A stretch of DNA of 7,771 nucleotides, from assembly GCA_003972845.1 (NCBI GenBank), contig QOAV01000216.1:1-7771 (forward strand), read 5' to 3'. Below the pieces are notes generated by a model. The model was not told the origin of the DNA. It saw nothing but the letters and a program-made list of their open reading frames with translations, and made no database searches. Origin of the DNA: Gammaproteobacteria bacterium (lineage in GTDB: Bacteria > Pseudomonadota > Gammaproteobacteria > QOAV01). Shown piece by piece: positions 1-6,048 of this stretch (its first letter is position 1; each line of letters opens with the position of its first letter). The position numbers and the translations under genes are program-made.

Positions 1-39
1 ATCAGGCGGTCTTGCGGCCGTCTATACACCGGCATTTGC
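1..39 (+). repeat. 39-bp perfect direct repeat, copy 1 (window edge)
   Basis: These bases are identical to 343-381, which lie inside the DUF1223 gene downstream. After a short mismatched stretch, a further 8 bases (AACGGAGA, 42-49 and 386-393) also match, with a 2-base length difference. Reading from base 2, this copy is open and in frame with the ATG at 56, and it encodes the same SGGLAAVYTPAF peptide as the internal copy. The left limit of the repeat cannot be seen because the window starts here. It could be a real local partial duplication or an assembly artefact at a contig end. Confidence 0.9.
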
Positions 40-44
40 TGAAC

Positions 45-49
45 GGAGA
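45..49 (+). promoter_or_regulatory. Ribosome binding site of the DUF1223 gene
   Basis: GGAGA sits 7 bases before the ATG at 56, good Shine-Dalgarno spacing. It supports this ATG although the frame stays open to the window edge. The site lies in the second matching block of the direct repeat; the same bases inside the gene are part of codons for Asn-Gly-Asp. Confidence 0.6.
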
Positions 50-55
50 ACCATC

Positions 56-775
56 ATGCGTTTATTGTTTTTTCTGACACTCTTTCTGTCCTTGCCCGCA
101 GCCGCAGACGTGCGCGAGTTTGCCAGCGGATCAACGCAGGCGACCCTACTGGAGCTGTTCACCTCCGAAGGCTGCAGCTCCTGCCCGCCCGCGGAAAAAT
201 GGCTGGGAAAACTGAAAAGCGACCCGCGCCTGTGGCGTGAGATAGTACCCCTGGCCTGGCATGTGGACTACTGGAACTACCTGGGCTGGCGCGATCCGTA
301 TTCCAGCAAACGCTGGTCGCAGCGCCAGCGTGACTACCGCCGATCAGGCGGTCTTGCGGCCGTCTATACACCGGCATTTGCGGTTAACGGAGATGAATGG
401 AAAGGCTGGTTCGGCGCGCGACAGCTACCAGCGCCATCCGCACGGACAGGCGCGTTGAAACTGCGACTGGAGGACGGCGAAGTCTCGGCCGAATTTATTT
501 CCACTGACCGCATGAACGGCGACTGGCGATTGCACGTGGCTCTGTTGGGTTTCGGCATCGAAACGACGGTAACGGCCGGGGAGAATGCGGGAAAACAGTT
601 GTCCCATGATTTTGTCGTGCTGGATCTGGTGGAAGCGGACTCTGTCGATGGACACTGGAGCCTGCGGTTGCCGGCAGTGAGCCAGCCACAGGTCGACAGT
701 CTGGGACTGGCTGCATGGGTAACGAAAGCTGGCGATATGGCGCCGGTGCAGGTGGTGGGTGGATGGTTGCCGTAA
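56..775 (+). CDS. DUF1223 family secreted thioredoxin-like protein
   Basis: A 239-residue protein with a typical Sec signal peptide (hydrophobic residues 3-13, then LPAAA-D, likely cut after residue 17), so it should act in the periplasm. After the signal come LLELFTSEGCSSCPPAE (C40-x2-C43), then AWHVDYWNYLGWRDPY (residues 67-82) and VYTPAFAVNG (103-112). These are the hallmarks of the DUF1223 family (PF06764), which has a thioredoxin-like fold with a CxxC near the N-terminus and a Thr-Pro loop. The biological role of the family is not established; a thiol redox function is inference from the CxxC. The ATG at 56 has a Shine-Dalgarno and is followed directly by the signal peptide, so it is the likely start, although the frame is open upstream to the window edge. 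The gene converges on kbp. Part of its coding sequence (343-381) is duplicated at 1-39. Confidence 0.9.
   Translation: MRLLFFLTLFLSLPAAADVREFASGSTQATLLELFTSEGCSSCPPAEKWLGKLKSDPRLWREIVPLAWHVDYWNYLGWRDPYSSKRWSQRQRDYRRSGGLAAVYTPAFAVNGDEWKGWFGARQLPAPSARTGALKLRLEDGEVSAEFISTDRMNGDWRLHVALLGFGIETTVTAGENAGKQLSHDFVVLDLVEADSVDGHWSLRLPAVSQPQVDSLGLAAWVTKAGDMAPVQVVGGWLP
343..381 (+). repeat. 39-bp perfect direct repeat, copy 2 (inside DUF1223 gene)
   Basis: This is the internal partner of the repeat at 1-39. It encodes residues from about 97 to 109 of the DUF1223 protein, including the YTPAF loop, which has the look of the thioredoxin-fold cis-proline segment. Because it encodes a motif that looks conserved, this copy is likely the original and the copy at 1-39 the displaced one. 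Confidence 0.9.
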
Positions 776-912
776 GTCGGGGGATGCAAAGCGCAGCGCG
801 CCCGGTAATGCGCAAGGCTTGAAGTTGGCGCGTTGGGCACGCCATGCCTCCTTTGCCCGATCTACATACTGCGGTCTGCGAAGGAGACAGAACGAGGCGG
901 TTTACCGGCCAC

Positions 913-938
913 AAAAAAACCGGCGCAAGGCCGGTTTT
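913..938 (-). terminator. Intrinsic terminator after kbp, possibly bidirectional
   Basis: AAAACCGGC (916-924), loop GCAAG (925-929) and GCCGGTTTT (930-938) form a perfect 9-bp stem. Read on the minus strand, the stem runs into seven T (the A-run at 913-919), about 20 bases after the kbp stop, so this should end the trhP-to-kbp transcript. On the + strand the stem ends in TTTTCT, so it may also stop transcription from the convergent DUF1223 gene, whose stop lies about 140 bases upstream. Bases 776-912 contain no other feature I can support. Confidence 0.88.
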
Positions 939-956
939 CTCGACAATAAAGACCGG

Positions 957-1391
957 TCAATCTTCCAGCTTGGGTATGCGTATTTTCTGCCCGGGAAAGA
1001 TTTTGTCGGCGTTCTTGATGACTTCCTTGTTGGCATCCACGATCAACGTGTACTTGGCGCCGCTGCCGTAATACTTGCTGGCAATGGCCCACAGGGTGTC
1101 GCCTTTTTCGATAACATAATATTCGGTGGTTTCTTCGATGGGCGGAGCTTCCACTTCAGCCACAACTTTTTCCACGCCTTTGACGTTGCCCGCCATCAGC
1201 ACCGCCTTTTCCAGAGCGGCCGGGTCATCGGCCTTGCCCTCGATCTTGACTACGCCATCTTCGAACGCCACTTTCAGGTCTTCGATGCCGGGGTTATCCT
1301 CCTCGATGTGTTTCTGGATTTTTGCGGCCGGGTCGTCGTCCTTGCCAAACAGTTTGCGTCCGAGATTTGATGCGAAATCAAACAATCCCAT
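957..1391 (-). CDS. kbp: BON and LysM domain protein, Kbp/YgaU type (potassium-binding)
   Basis: A 144-residue protein with a BON domain (about residues 22-82) followed by a C-terminal LysM domain (91-140, YYVIEKGDTLWAIASKYYG through KIFPGQKIRIP). Length, domain order and the MGLF N-terminus match E. coli Kbp (YgaU, 149 residues), a cytoplasmic K+-binding protein whose BON and LysM domains act together. There is no signal peptide here either, so despite the LysM domain a cytoplasmic place is expected. The start is ATG with AGGAG 7 bases upstream (1399-1403). The gene lies 26 bases after the DUF937 gene and is the last gene before a strong terminator, so it is probably co-transcribed with DUF937. 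The family assignment is firm; potassium binding is inferred from the E. coli homologue. Confidence 0.9.
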   Translation of the reverse strand: MGLFDFASNLGRKLFGKDDDPAAKIQKHIEEDNPGIEDLKVAFEDGVVKIEGKADDPAALEKAVLMAGNVKGVEKVVAEVEAPPIEETTEYYVIEKGDTLWAIASKYYGSGAKYTLIVDANKEVIKNADKIFPGQKIRIPKLED

Positions 1392-1417
1392 GTTTTTTCT
1401 CCTACTTGTTGAGTTGG

Positions 1418-1966
1418 TTAGATGTATCGGGTCGCCATGCGGATCAGATCATCCGCAATGGAGCCATCTTTATCGGAATCCAGCAGCGATCCCAGCAAGC
1501 CGCCAAGTCCGCCACCACTACTGCTGTGTCCGCGGGATTGGGGTATGGGCGCGCTGCGGCGCTGCTTGCTCAGATAGCCCATGACGATGGAAGCCAGTAT
1601 GGGCAGCATCATTTTCATCATGCCTGTTGGCAGGCCGGTTTTCTTCGCCGCGTAGCCGCCGATGTTCCGACTTACATCCTTGTCATTATTGAAAATTTCA
1701 CCCAGCACGATATTGCCGTCGCGGGTGGCTTCGGGTTTGCCCAGAATTTCGGGCTCGTCTATGTAACGATCCTTGTCGCCGCCGTTGATGGCTTCGATCA
1801 GCGAACCCATGCCGCCCTTTTTCTCCGCCTGCTGCATACCCCGTCCTATGGCCGGCGTCATATGTCGCATGGCTTCTCTTGCCTGTTCTTCGGTGATGCC
1901 GAATTGCTTCGCCAGTTGCCCGACCACGGCGCTGTTGCCACCGAGCATGTCATCAAAAAATCCCAT
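1418..1966 (-). CDS. DUF937 domain-containing protein (YidB-like family)
   Basis: A 182-residue protein of the DUF937 family, to which E. coli YidB belongs; no function is established. The N-terminal part MGFFDDMLGG...VVGQLAKQFGITEEQAREAMRHMTPAI is helical and typical of the family. The middle has a hydrophobic stretch (MMKMMLPILASIVMGYL, 116-132), then a basic segment (KQRR) and a Gly/Ser-rich linker (SSSGGGLGGLLGSLL). The C-terminus carries an acidic loop, LDSDKDGSIADDL (162-174), resembling an EF-hand loop but lacking the position-12 acidic residue. There is no signal peptide. The start is ATG with AAGGAG 6 bases upstream (1973-1978). It sits between the small trhP-linked gene (48-base gap) and kbp (26-base gap), all on the same strand. 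The family call rests on my recognition of the sequence pattern. Confidence 0.82.
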   Translation of the reverse strand: MGFFDDMLGGNSAVVGQLAKQFGITEEQAREAMRHMTPAIGRGMQQAEKKGGMGSLIEAINGGDKDRYIDEPEILGKPEATRDGNIVLGEIFNNDKDVSRNIGGYAAKKTGLPTGMMKMMLPILASIVMGYLSKQRRSAPIPQSRGHSSSGGGLGGLLGSLLDSDKDGSIADDLIRMATRYI

Positions 1967-2014
1967 CTCATTCTCCTTCGGTTCCAGACGCTAATGGTGG
2001 CTGGCTCTGTGCTA

Positions 2015-2212
2015 TTAGTCAACCGGGCAGGCATCGCCATATACAGCCATGATGGCGGCGATTTCGCGCTGCACTTCCGTTTGCTCTTTTTTGCTCAAGT
2101 GACTGATTTCCATAATGATCTCTCCGTTTTCCATGCGCGTCAGATCATTACGTGTGGCCTGGCAGCCTTTCTGGCAGATAGCCTCCACGCATTCATCGAC
2201 GCGGGAATTCAT
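2015..2212 (-). CDS. Small cysteine-containing hypothetical protein coupled to trhP
   Basis: A 65-residue soluble, acidic, probably helical protein with no signal peptide; I do not recognise a named family. Its four cysteines are C8, C13, C17 (C-x4-C-x3-C) and C62 near the C-terminus, so a metal or iron-sulfur site is conceivable but unproven. The start ATG (2212-2210) overlaps the trhP stop TGA (2211-2209) as ATGA, the classic arrangement for translational coupling. With sense-strand codon structure throughout, this makes a real gene much more likely than a chance frame. Its position suggests a link with TrhP or simple co-expression. A start at an internal Met (residue 27 or 34) would lose the coupling and three cysteines, so the first ATG is preferred. 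Confidence 0.75.
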   Translation of the reverse strand: MNSRVDECVEAICQKGCQATRNDLTRMENGEIIMEISHLSKKEQTEVQREIAAIMAVYGDACPVD

Positions 2213-3552
2213 GACAGGTAGCGGGCGATAAACGCCTTGTCCAGATGATCGCCGTCCAGCGGTATGCGCACCTTCCAGCCGCCACCGGGGGCTTCCGCCA
2301 GCGGATTGGCGTGCATGTCTTCCATGTGTTTGAGCAACAGGTCTTTTTTGCCGCCGGGCCAGATCAGTTGCAGCCGGTCGCCCACGGCGAATTTGTTTTT
2401 CACGTCGATGGCGACCAGACCGGTTTTTTCGTCGCGCTCCAGTACTTCGCCGACGACTTTCTGCCGGCTTTCGCGGGATATGCCCTGGATGTAGTTCTGG
2501 TAATCCTGGGTATGATGGCGCTGGTAAAAGCCATCGGTGTAGCCGCGGCTGGCGAGGCTCTCCAGATCGGCCAGCAGAACCGGGTCGAAAGGTTTGCCTG
2601 CTGCGGCGTCATCAATGGCCTGACGATAGGACTGGGTGGTGCGGGCGGCATAATAATAGGACTTGGTGCGGCCTTCGATTTTCAGGCAGTCTATGCCCAT
2701 TTGCACCAGATTGTGAACATGCTCGATGGCGCGCAGATCTTTGGAATTCATGATGTAGGTGCCATGCTCGTCTTCCATAATCGGCATTTGCTCGCCGGGG
2801 CGCCCGGCCTCTTCCAGCAGGTAAACCTTGTCCGCCAGCGGGTGACGCTCGGCGTCAAACTGCACTTCTACGGCATCTACAGTTTCTGCCGGCAGATCGG
2901 CTTTCTGAATGATGCCTTCCTCGGTTTCTTCCGCTTCCACTGTTTTATAGTCCCAGCGGCAGGCGTTGGTGCAGGTGCCCTGGTTGGGGTCGCGGTGGTT
3001 GAAGTAACCGGACAGCAGACAGCGACCGGAATAGGCGATACACAGGGCGCCATGGACGAAAACTTCCAGCTCCATATCCGGCGCCTGCTGGCGGATTTCG
3101 GCAATCTCGTCCAGCGACAGCTCGCGTGACAGAATGATGCGTTCAACGCCGATGGACTGCCAGAATTTCACCGCCGCGTAGTTGGTCGTATTGGCCTGAA
3201 CAGAGAGATGAATCGGCATCTCCGGCCAGCGTTCTCGCACCATATGAATCAGTCCCGGGTCGGCCATGATCAGCGCGTCCGGCCCCATGGCGACCACCGG
3301 CTCCATATCCGCCAAAAAAGTCTTTACCTTGGAATTATGCGGCATGATGTTGGTGGTGAGGAAAAACTTCCTGCCCAGCCGGTGCGCCTCGTTGATGCCT
3401 TTTTCCAGGTTTTCGCCATGAAAATCATTGTTGCGCACACGCAGGCTATAGCGCGGCTGACCGGCGTAAACCGCGTCCGCGCCATAGGCAAAAGCATACT
3501 GCATGGTCTTCAGCGTACCCGCGGGCGCCAGCAATTCCGGTTTTTTTAACAT
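2209..3552 (-). CDS. trhP: TrhP (YegQ): prephenate-dependent tRNA U34 hydroxylase, peptidase U32 family
   Basis: A 447-residue protein nearly collinear with E. coli TrhP/YegQ (453 residues): KPELLAPAGTLK at the N-terminus, then FAYGADAVYAGQPRYSLRVR. The U32 signature ELEVFVHGALCIAYSGRCLLS is at 161-181, followed by DPNQGTCTNACRW (188-200) and EDEHGTYIMNSKDLRA. C171, C178, C194 and C198 are the conserved U32 cysteines, likely iron-sulfur ligands. The enzyme makes 5-hydroxyuridine at the wobble position of certain tRNAs, the first step towards cmo5U. I chose the ATG at 3552 because MLKKPELL aligns with the E. coli start MFKPELL; an in-frame TTG at 3573 would add seven residues (MSDEHTR), and neither has a strong Shine-Dalgarno. 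The stop overlaps the next gene by four bases. Divergent from the Fnr-like regulator. Confidence 0.95.
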   Translation of the reverse strand: MLKKPELLAPAGTLKTMQYAFAYGADAVYAGQPRYSLRVRNNDFHGENLEKGINEAHRLGRKFFLTTNIMPHNSKVKTFLADMEPVVAMGPDALIMADPGLIHMVRERWPEMPIHLSVQANTTNYAAVKFWQSIGVERIILSRELSLDEIAEIRQQAPDMELEVFVHGALCIAYSGRCLLSGYFNHRDPNQGTCTNACRWDYKTVEAEETEEGIIQKADLPAETVDAVEVQFDAERHPLADKVYLLEEAGRPGEQMPIMEDEHGTYIMNSKDLRAIEHVHNLVQMGIDCLKIEGRTKSYYYAARTTQSYRQAIDDAAAGKPFDPVLLADLESLASRGYTDGFYQRHHTQDYQNYIQGISRESRQKVVGEVLERDEKTGLVAIDVKNKFAVGDRLQLIWPGGKKDLLLKHMEDMHANPLAEAPGGGWKVRIPLDGDHLDKAFIARYLS

Positions 3553-3573
3553 TCTGGTGTGTTCATCCGACAA

Positions 3574-3672
3574 ATGGACTCAGTTATGATAGCCTGAAAC
3601 GTTATATTACTATAAAAGCTGGCGGTTCATGAGAGATGCCTGAAAGGCGTCAGTTCCGCCGTTGGGGGCATA
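3574..3672. promoter_or_regulatory. Divergent promoter region between trhP and the Fnr-like gene
   Basis: This AT-rich stretch must hold promoters for both directions. It contains an inverted repeat TTATA-TTAC-TATAA (3602-3615), which offers possible -10 boxes on both strands (TATATT at 3603-3608 or TATAAA at 3611-3616 for the + strand). I find no convincing -35 box and no consensus FNR site (TTGAT-N4-ATCAA) or CRP site, so the exact start points are open. Confidence 0.45.
3635..3651 (+). promoter_or_regulatory. Small hairpin in the leader of the Fnr-like gene
   Basis: GATGCCT, loop GAA and AGGCGTC can pair as a 7-bp stem with one G-T pair. It ends 12 bases before the GGGGG ribosome site at 3664-3668. 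No T-run follows, so it is not a terminator. A role in translation or mRNA stability is possible; it may also be chance. Confidence 0.3.
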
Positions 3673-4380
3673 GTGGACAAACTGGTTGATCGTGCCGACG
3701 CCTGGCAGGGCGTGGCTCATTGTGAAAGCTGTAACATACGCAACAGCGTACTGTTCTCCGGGCTGGAAGAGAAAGACTTCGAACAGATTCATACGCCCAT
3801 TATCCAGAACGTATTCGAACCCGGCGATATGCTCTACCGGGAAGGTGAATCAGCAAAATACATCTATACCATCCGCTCCGGGCTGGTAAAGCTGGTGCAT
3901 TATCTGCCTGATGGCGGCCAGCGCATCGTACGGCTGGTGAAAAGCACCGATGTAACCGGTCTGGAAGCCTTGCTGGGCAATACCTACGGCCATGACGCCG
4001 TGGTGCTGCAGCGTACTGAAATCTGCCGCCTGCCCATCGAAACCGTGAATGATCTCGCCCGGCACAATGCCACCCTGCACGCTGAACTGCTGCAACGCTG
4101 GCAGACTGCGCTGGAACAGGCTGATCTTTGGCTGGCCAAGCTGGCTACCGGCTCGGCCCGTCAGCGCGTCGCCCAGTTGCTGCTGTGGCTCAACGACAAC
4201 TTTACCAAAGACCAGTGCTGCATGATTTCGCGCGAGGACATGGGCGCCATGCTGGGCATCACCACTGAAACCGCCAGTCGCACCGTGGCCGGTTTCAAAC
4301 GCAACGGTCTTATCGTCCAGCGCGGGCACAAGGAATTCGCCTGCGATGTTAATGCACTGAAGTCGATTCTCGATGAGTAG
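3673..4380 (+). CDS. Crp/Fnr family transcriptional regulator
   Basis: A 235-residue regulator with a cyclic-nucleotide-binding-type beta-roll (about residues 25-125, with VFEPGDMLYREGESAKYIYTIRSGLVKL), a dimerisation helix (about 126-155) and a C-terminal winged helix-turn-helix (SREDMGAMLGITTETASRTVAGF, 186-208). In the recognition helix E199, S202 and R203 match the E-x-x-S-R pattern of E. coli FNR, so the target may resemble TTGAT-N4-ATCAA. C17, C20 and C118 align with FNR ligands C20, C23 and C122, but the position of FNR C29 holds V26, so a canonical 4Fe-4S oxygen sensor is doubtful. Other cysteines are C182, C183 and C224. The start is GTG at 3673 with GGGGG four bases upstream. The gene is divergent from trhP and ends 14 bases from the convergent TolC gene. 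Effector unknown. Confidence 0.9.
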   Translation: MDKLVDRADAWQGVAHCESCNIRNSVLFSGLEEKDFEQIHTPIIQNVFEPGDMLYREGESAKYIYTIRSGLVKLVHYLPDGGQRIVRLVKSTDVTGLEALLGNTYGHDAVVLQRTEICRLPIETVNDLARHNATLHAELLQRWQTALEQADLWLAKLATGSARQRVAQLLLWLNDNFTKDQCCMISREDMGAMLGITTETASRTVAGFKRNGLIVQRGHKEFACDVNALKSILDE

Positions 4381-4394
4381 CGAATGCTGGCCCG

Positions 4395-5693
4395 TTAATG
4401 AACCAGGCCGGCAAGTCGGCGCAAATCTTGTTCATTCAGCACGCCTGCCTGTTGCCGTAACCTGATCCAGTCTCTTGTTCGCTGATATCGAGCCTGATTG
4501 AGTTGCTGTCGGGCTTGCATTAATTCACCTTCTGCGTTGAGTATGTCGAGGTTGCTGGCAAGGCCGGCGTCGAAACTCTCCGACTTGGCCTGCATGCTCT
4601 GGCGGGCGGCTTTTACGGCCAGTTGCAGGGCCTGAAGCTGTTCCGCGCTGTGGGCGAGGGCGTTATATGATTCGGTGATGGCGGATGCCAGCTCCTGGCG
4701 GGCAGCGGCGAGCTGCTCGCGCGCGGCCTGGCGGCGATGGTCGAGCTGACGGTTCTGGTACAGGGTTTTGCCGCCATGGAACAGCGGCACGGACAGTTCC
4801 AGTTTGACCGATTTGCGGGTGGATTCGCGGCCGTCGCCGAACACGCTGCCGCCGGCGTCACGGTAGCTCTGTTCGCCCACCAGCTCCAGCACCGGGTAAT
4901 GGTCGGCCTTGCCGGTTTTCCATTCGGCTTCCGCCGCCGCCAGTTCGGCCCGGGCCACGTCCAGTTCAGCGCTGTGTTTCTCGGCCCGATCCAGCCAGTC
5001 ATCCAGGCTACCGATGTCCGGGTTGTCGAATGCTGGCGCTGCTGGCGCGTCGCTGCTGCCGGTGATGGCGTGCAGCCGAGAGCGGGCGTTGCCGAGTTCG
5101 ATTTCGGCCTGAATCCGCCGGGACCGGGCCAGCCCGCTGCGGGCACGGGTTTCGTGTACTTCGGTAATGGCGGCGAGGCCGGCGTCCAGCCGCGAGCGCG
5201 CCAGTTCCAGCTGTTTCGAGACGGCTTTTTCGTCGGCCTGCGCCAGTTCCAGTTCTCCCCGGGCTTCCAGCACATCGAGCCAGGCGGTGACCAGACGGGC
5301 GATCAGTGATTGCTGTTGCGCCCGCCAGCGGGCCTGTGCGGCGCTTACTTCACCACGGGCCTTTTTCAGCTGGCGCCATTTCGCCACATCAACCAGCGGC
5401 TGGCGCGCGCTGATGGAATAGCCGCGGTCGTTGAAGCGGCTGCGGCCCTGGGTGAACAGGCTGCCGGAGTCGCGGTTGATTTCCTGGTCGATTTTGCCGC
5501 TGTCGGCGGACAGGGAAACCGAGGGCAGCAGATCGGCGCGGCTGATTTTTGTCGCTACGGAGTCGGCTTCATATTCGGCGCGCGCGGCAAGATACGGGTG
5601 GTCGCGGGTTTTGGCGGCCTGGTAGAGATCAAGCAGGTCGCCGGCTGATGAAAGAGCGGGCCAGAGTATCAGCGCCAGAAGCAATATGCGCAC
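4395..5693 (-). CDS. tolC: TolC family outer membrane channel protein
   Basis: A 432-residue outer-membrane efflux or secretion protein of the TolC/OEP type. After a signal peptide (RILLLALILWPALSSAG, cut near residue 18) comes DLLDLYQAAKTRDHPYLAARAEYEA, typical of the TolC N-terminus. Two repeated units follow, each with a beta-barrel strand pair (NDRGYSISARQPL; RKSVKLELSVPLFHGGKTLY) and long Ala/Glu/Gln-rich coiled helices, as expected for the trimeric barrel and periplasmic tunnel. The likely start is GTG at 5693, directly before the signal peptide. An ATG in the same frame at 5768 would add 25 residues in front of the signal and overlap the rhodanese gene by 44 bases, so it is less likely. 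No inner-membrane transporter or adaptor gene is adjacent, which fits a TolC shared by several systems. The gene is last in the operon with the rhodanese and methyltransferase-like genes. Confidence 0.9.
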   Translation of the reverse strand: MRILLLALILWPALSSAGDLLDLYQAAKTRDHPYLAARAEYEADSVATKISRADLLPSVSLSADSGKIDQEINRDSGSLFTQGRSRFNDRGYSISARQPLVDVAKWRQLKKARGEVSAAQARWRAQQQSLIARLVTAWLDVLEARGELELAQADEKAVSKQLELARSRLDAGLAAITEVHETRARSGLARSRRIQAEIELGNARSRLHAITGSSDAPAAPAFDNPDIGSLDDWLDRAEKHSAELDVARAELAAAEAEWKTGKADHYPVLELVGEQSYRDAGGSVFGDGRESTRKSVKLELSVPLFHGGKTLYQNRQLDHRRQAAREQLAAARQELASAITESYNALAHSAEQLQALQLAVKAARQSMQAKSESFDAGLASNLDILNAEGELMQARQQLNQARYQRTRDWIRLRQQAGVLNEQDLRRLAGLVH

Positions 5694-5724
5694 CAGTCCA
5701 CCGGGCGATGGCGTGGGAAGGACT

Positions 5725-6048
5725 TCAGTACAGCGGTACAGACGGATCGATTTCTTTCGACCAGGCATCTATGCCCCCAATGAGGTTGTAGACGGCGGTG
5801 AAACCCTGCTGCTCCAGGAACATGGTCATCATGCGGCTGCGTACGCCGTGGTGGCACATGATGACGATCTCGCGGTATTTGTCCAGTTCGAACAAACGCG
5901 CAGGCACGGTGCGCATGGGCATCAGCTGGGTATCAGGGAGGTGACTTTTCTGGTATTCCCAGACTTCCCGGATGTCGAGAATCAGCGGCTTTTTCTTGCT
6001 GTCATCCTGCAGCCATTGCCGTAGCTCTTCGACACTCAGTTGTTTCAT
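5725..6048 (-). CDS. Single-domain rhodanese-like sulfurtransferase
   Basis: A 107-residue protein that is one rhodanese domain: LILDIREVWEYQKSHLPDTQLMP (22-44) near the N-terminus, the active-site loop CHHGVRS with catalytic C65 (65-71), and the closing NLIGGIDAWSKEIDPSVPLY. Such proteins carry a persulfide on the loop cysteine and pass sulfur to an acceptor, which cannot be told here. There is no signal peptide, so it is cytoplasmic. Its ATG follows the methyltransferase-like stop directly (TAGATG, no gap), with no clear own ribosome site, so translation is probably coupled. The TolC gene follows after about 31 bases. The catalytic cysteine is intact, so activity is plausible. Confidence 0.92.
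   Translation of the reverse strand: MKQLSVEELRQWLQDDSKKKPLILDIREVWEYQKSHLPDTQLMPMRTVPARLFELDKYREIVIMCHHGVRSRMMTMFLEQQGFTAVYNLIGGIDAWSKEIDPSVPLY

Noticed and set aside
776..912. Possible small RNA or gene between DUF1223 and kbp
   Set aside because: Only short GC-rich partial repeats and no promoter-like pair, conserved RNA fold or convincing short frame were seen.
1322..3129. Long open frames on the + strand (1322-2221 and 2245-3129) opposite DUF937 and trhP
   Set aside because: They lie antisense to genes with clear family matches, have odd compositions and no recognisable domains, and are typical mirror frames of GC-rich codon use.
4381..4430. Possible terminator between the convergent Fnr-like and TolC genes
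   Set aside because: Only weak short inverted repeats (CTGG/CCAG, GCCG/CGGC) are present and no T-run follows on either strand.
4613..5309. Overlapping long frames within the TolC region on both strands
   Set aside because: The TolC protein is complete and collinear with its family; the others are shadow frames rich in Arg, Pro and Trp or in Phe and Gln.
5694..5768. N-terminal extension of the TolC protein from the ATG at 5768
   Set aside because: It would put 25 residues rich in Arg and Pro before a complete signal peptide and overlap the rhodanese gene by 44 bases; the GTG at 5693 fits better.
3663..5780. Shared TTGGGGGCATAG at the Fnr-like start and, on the minus strand, before the possible TolC ATG at 5768
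   Set aside because: The second copy encodes the conserved rhodanese residues IGGIDAW, so the match is explained by coding and is not a shared regulatory site.
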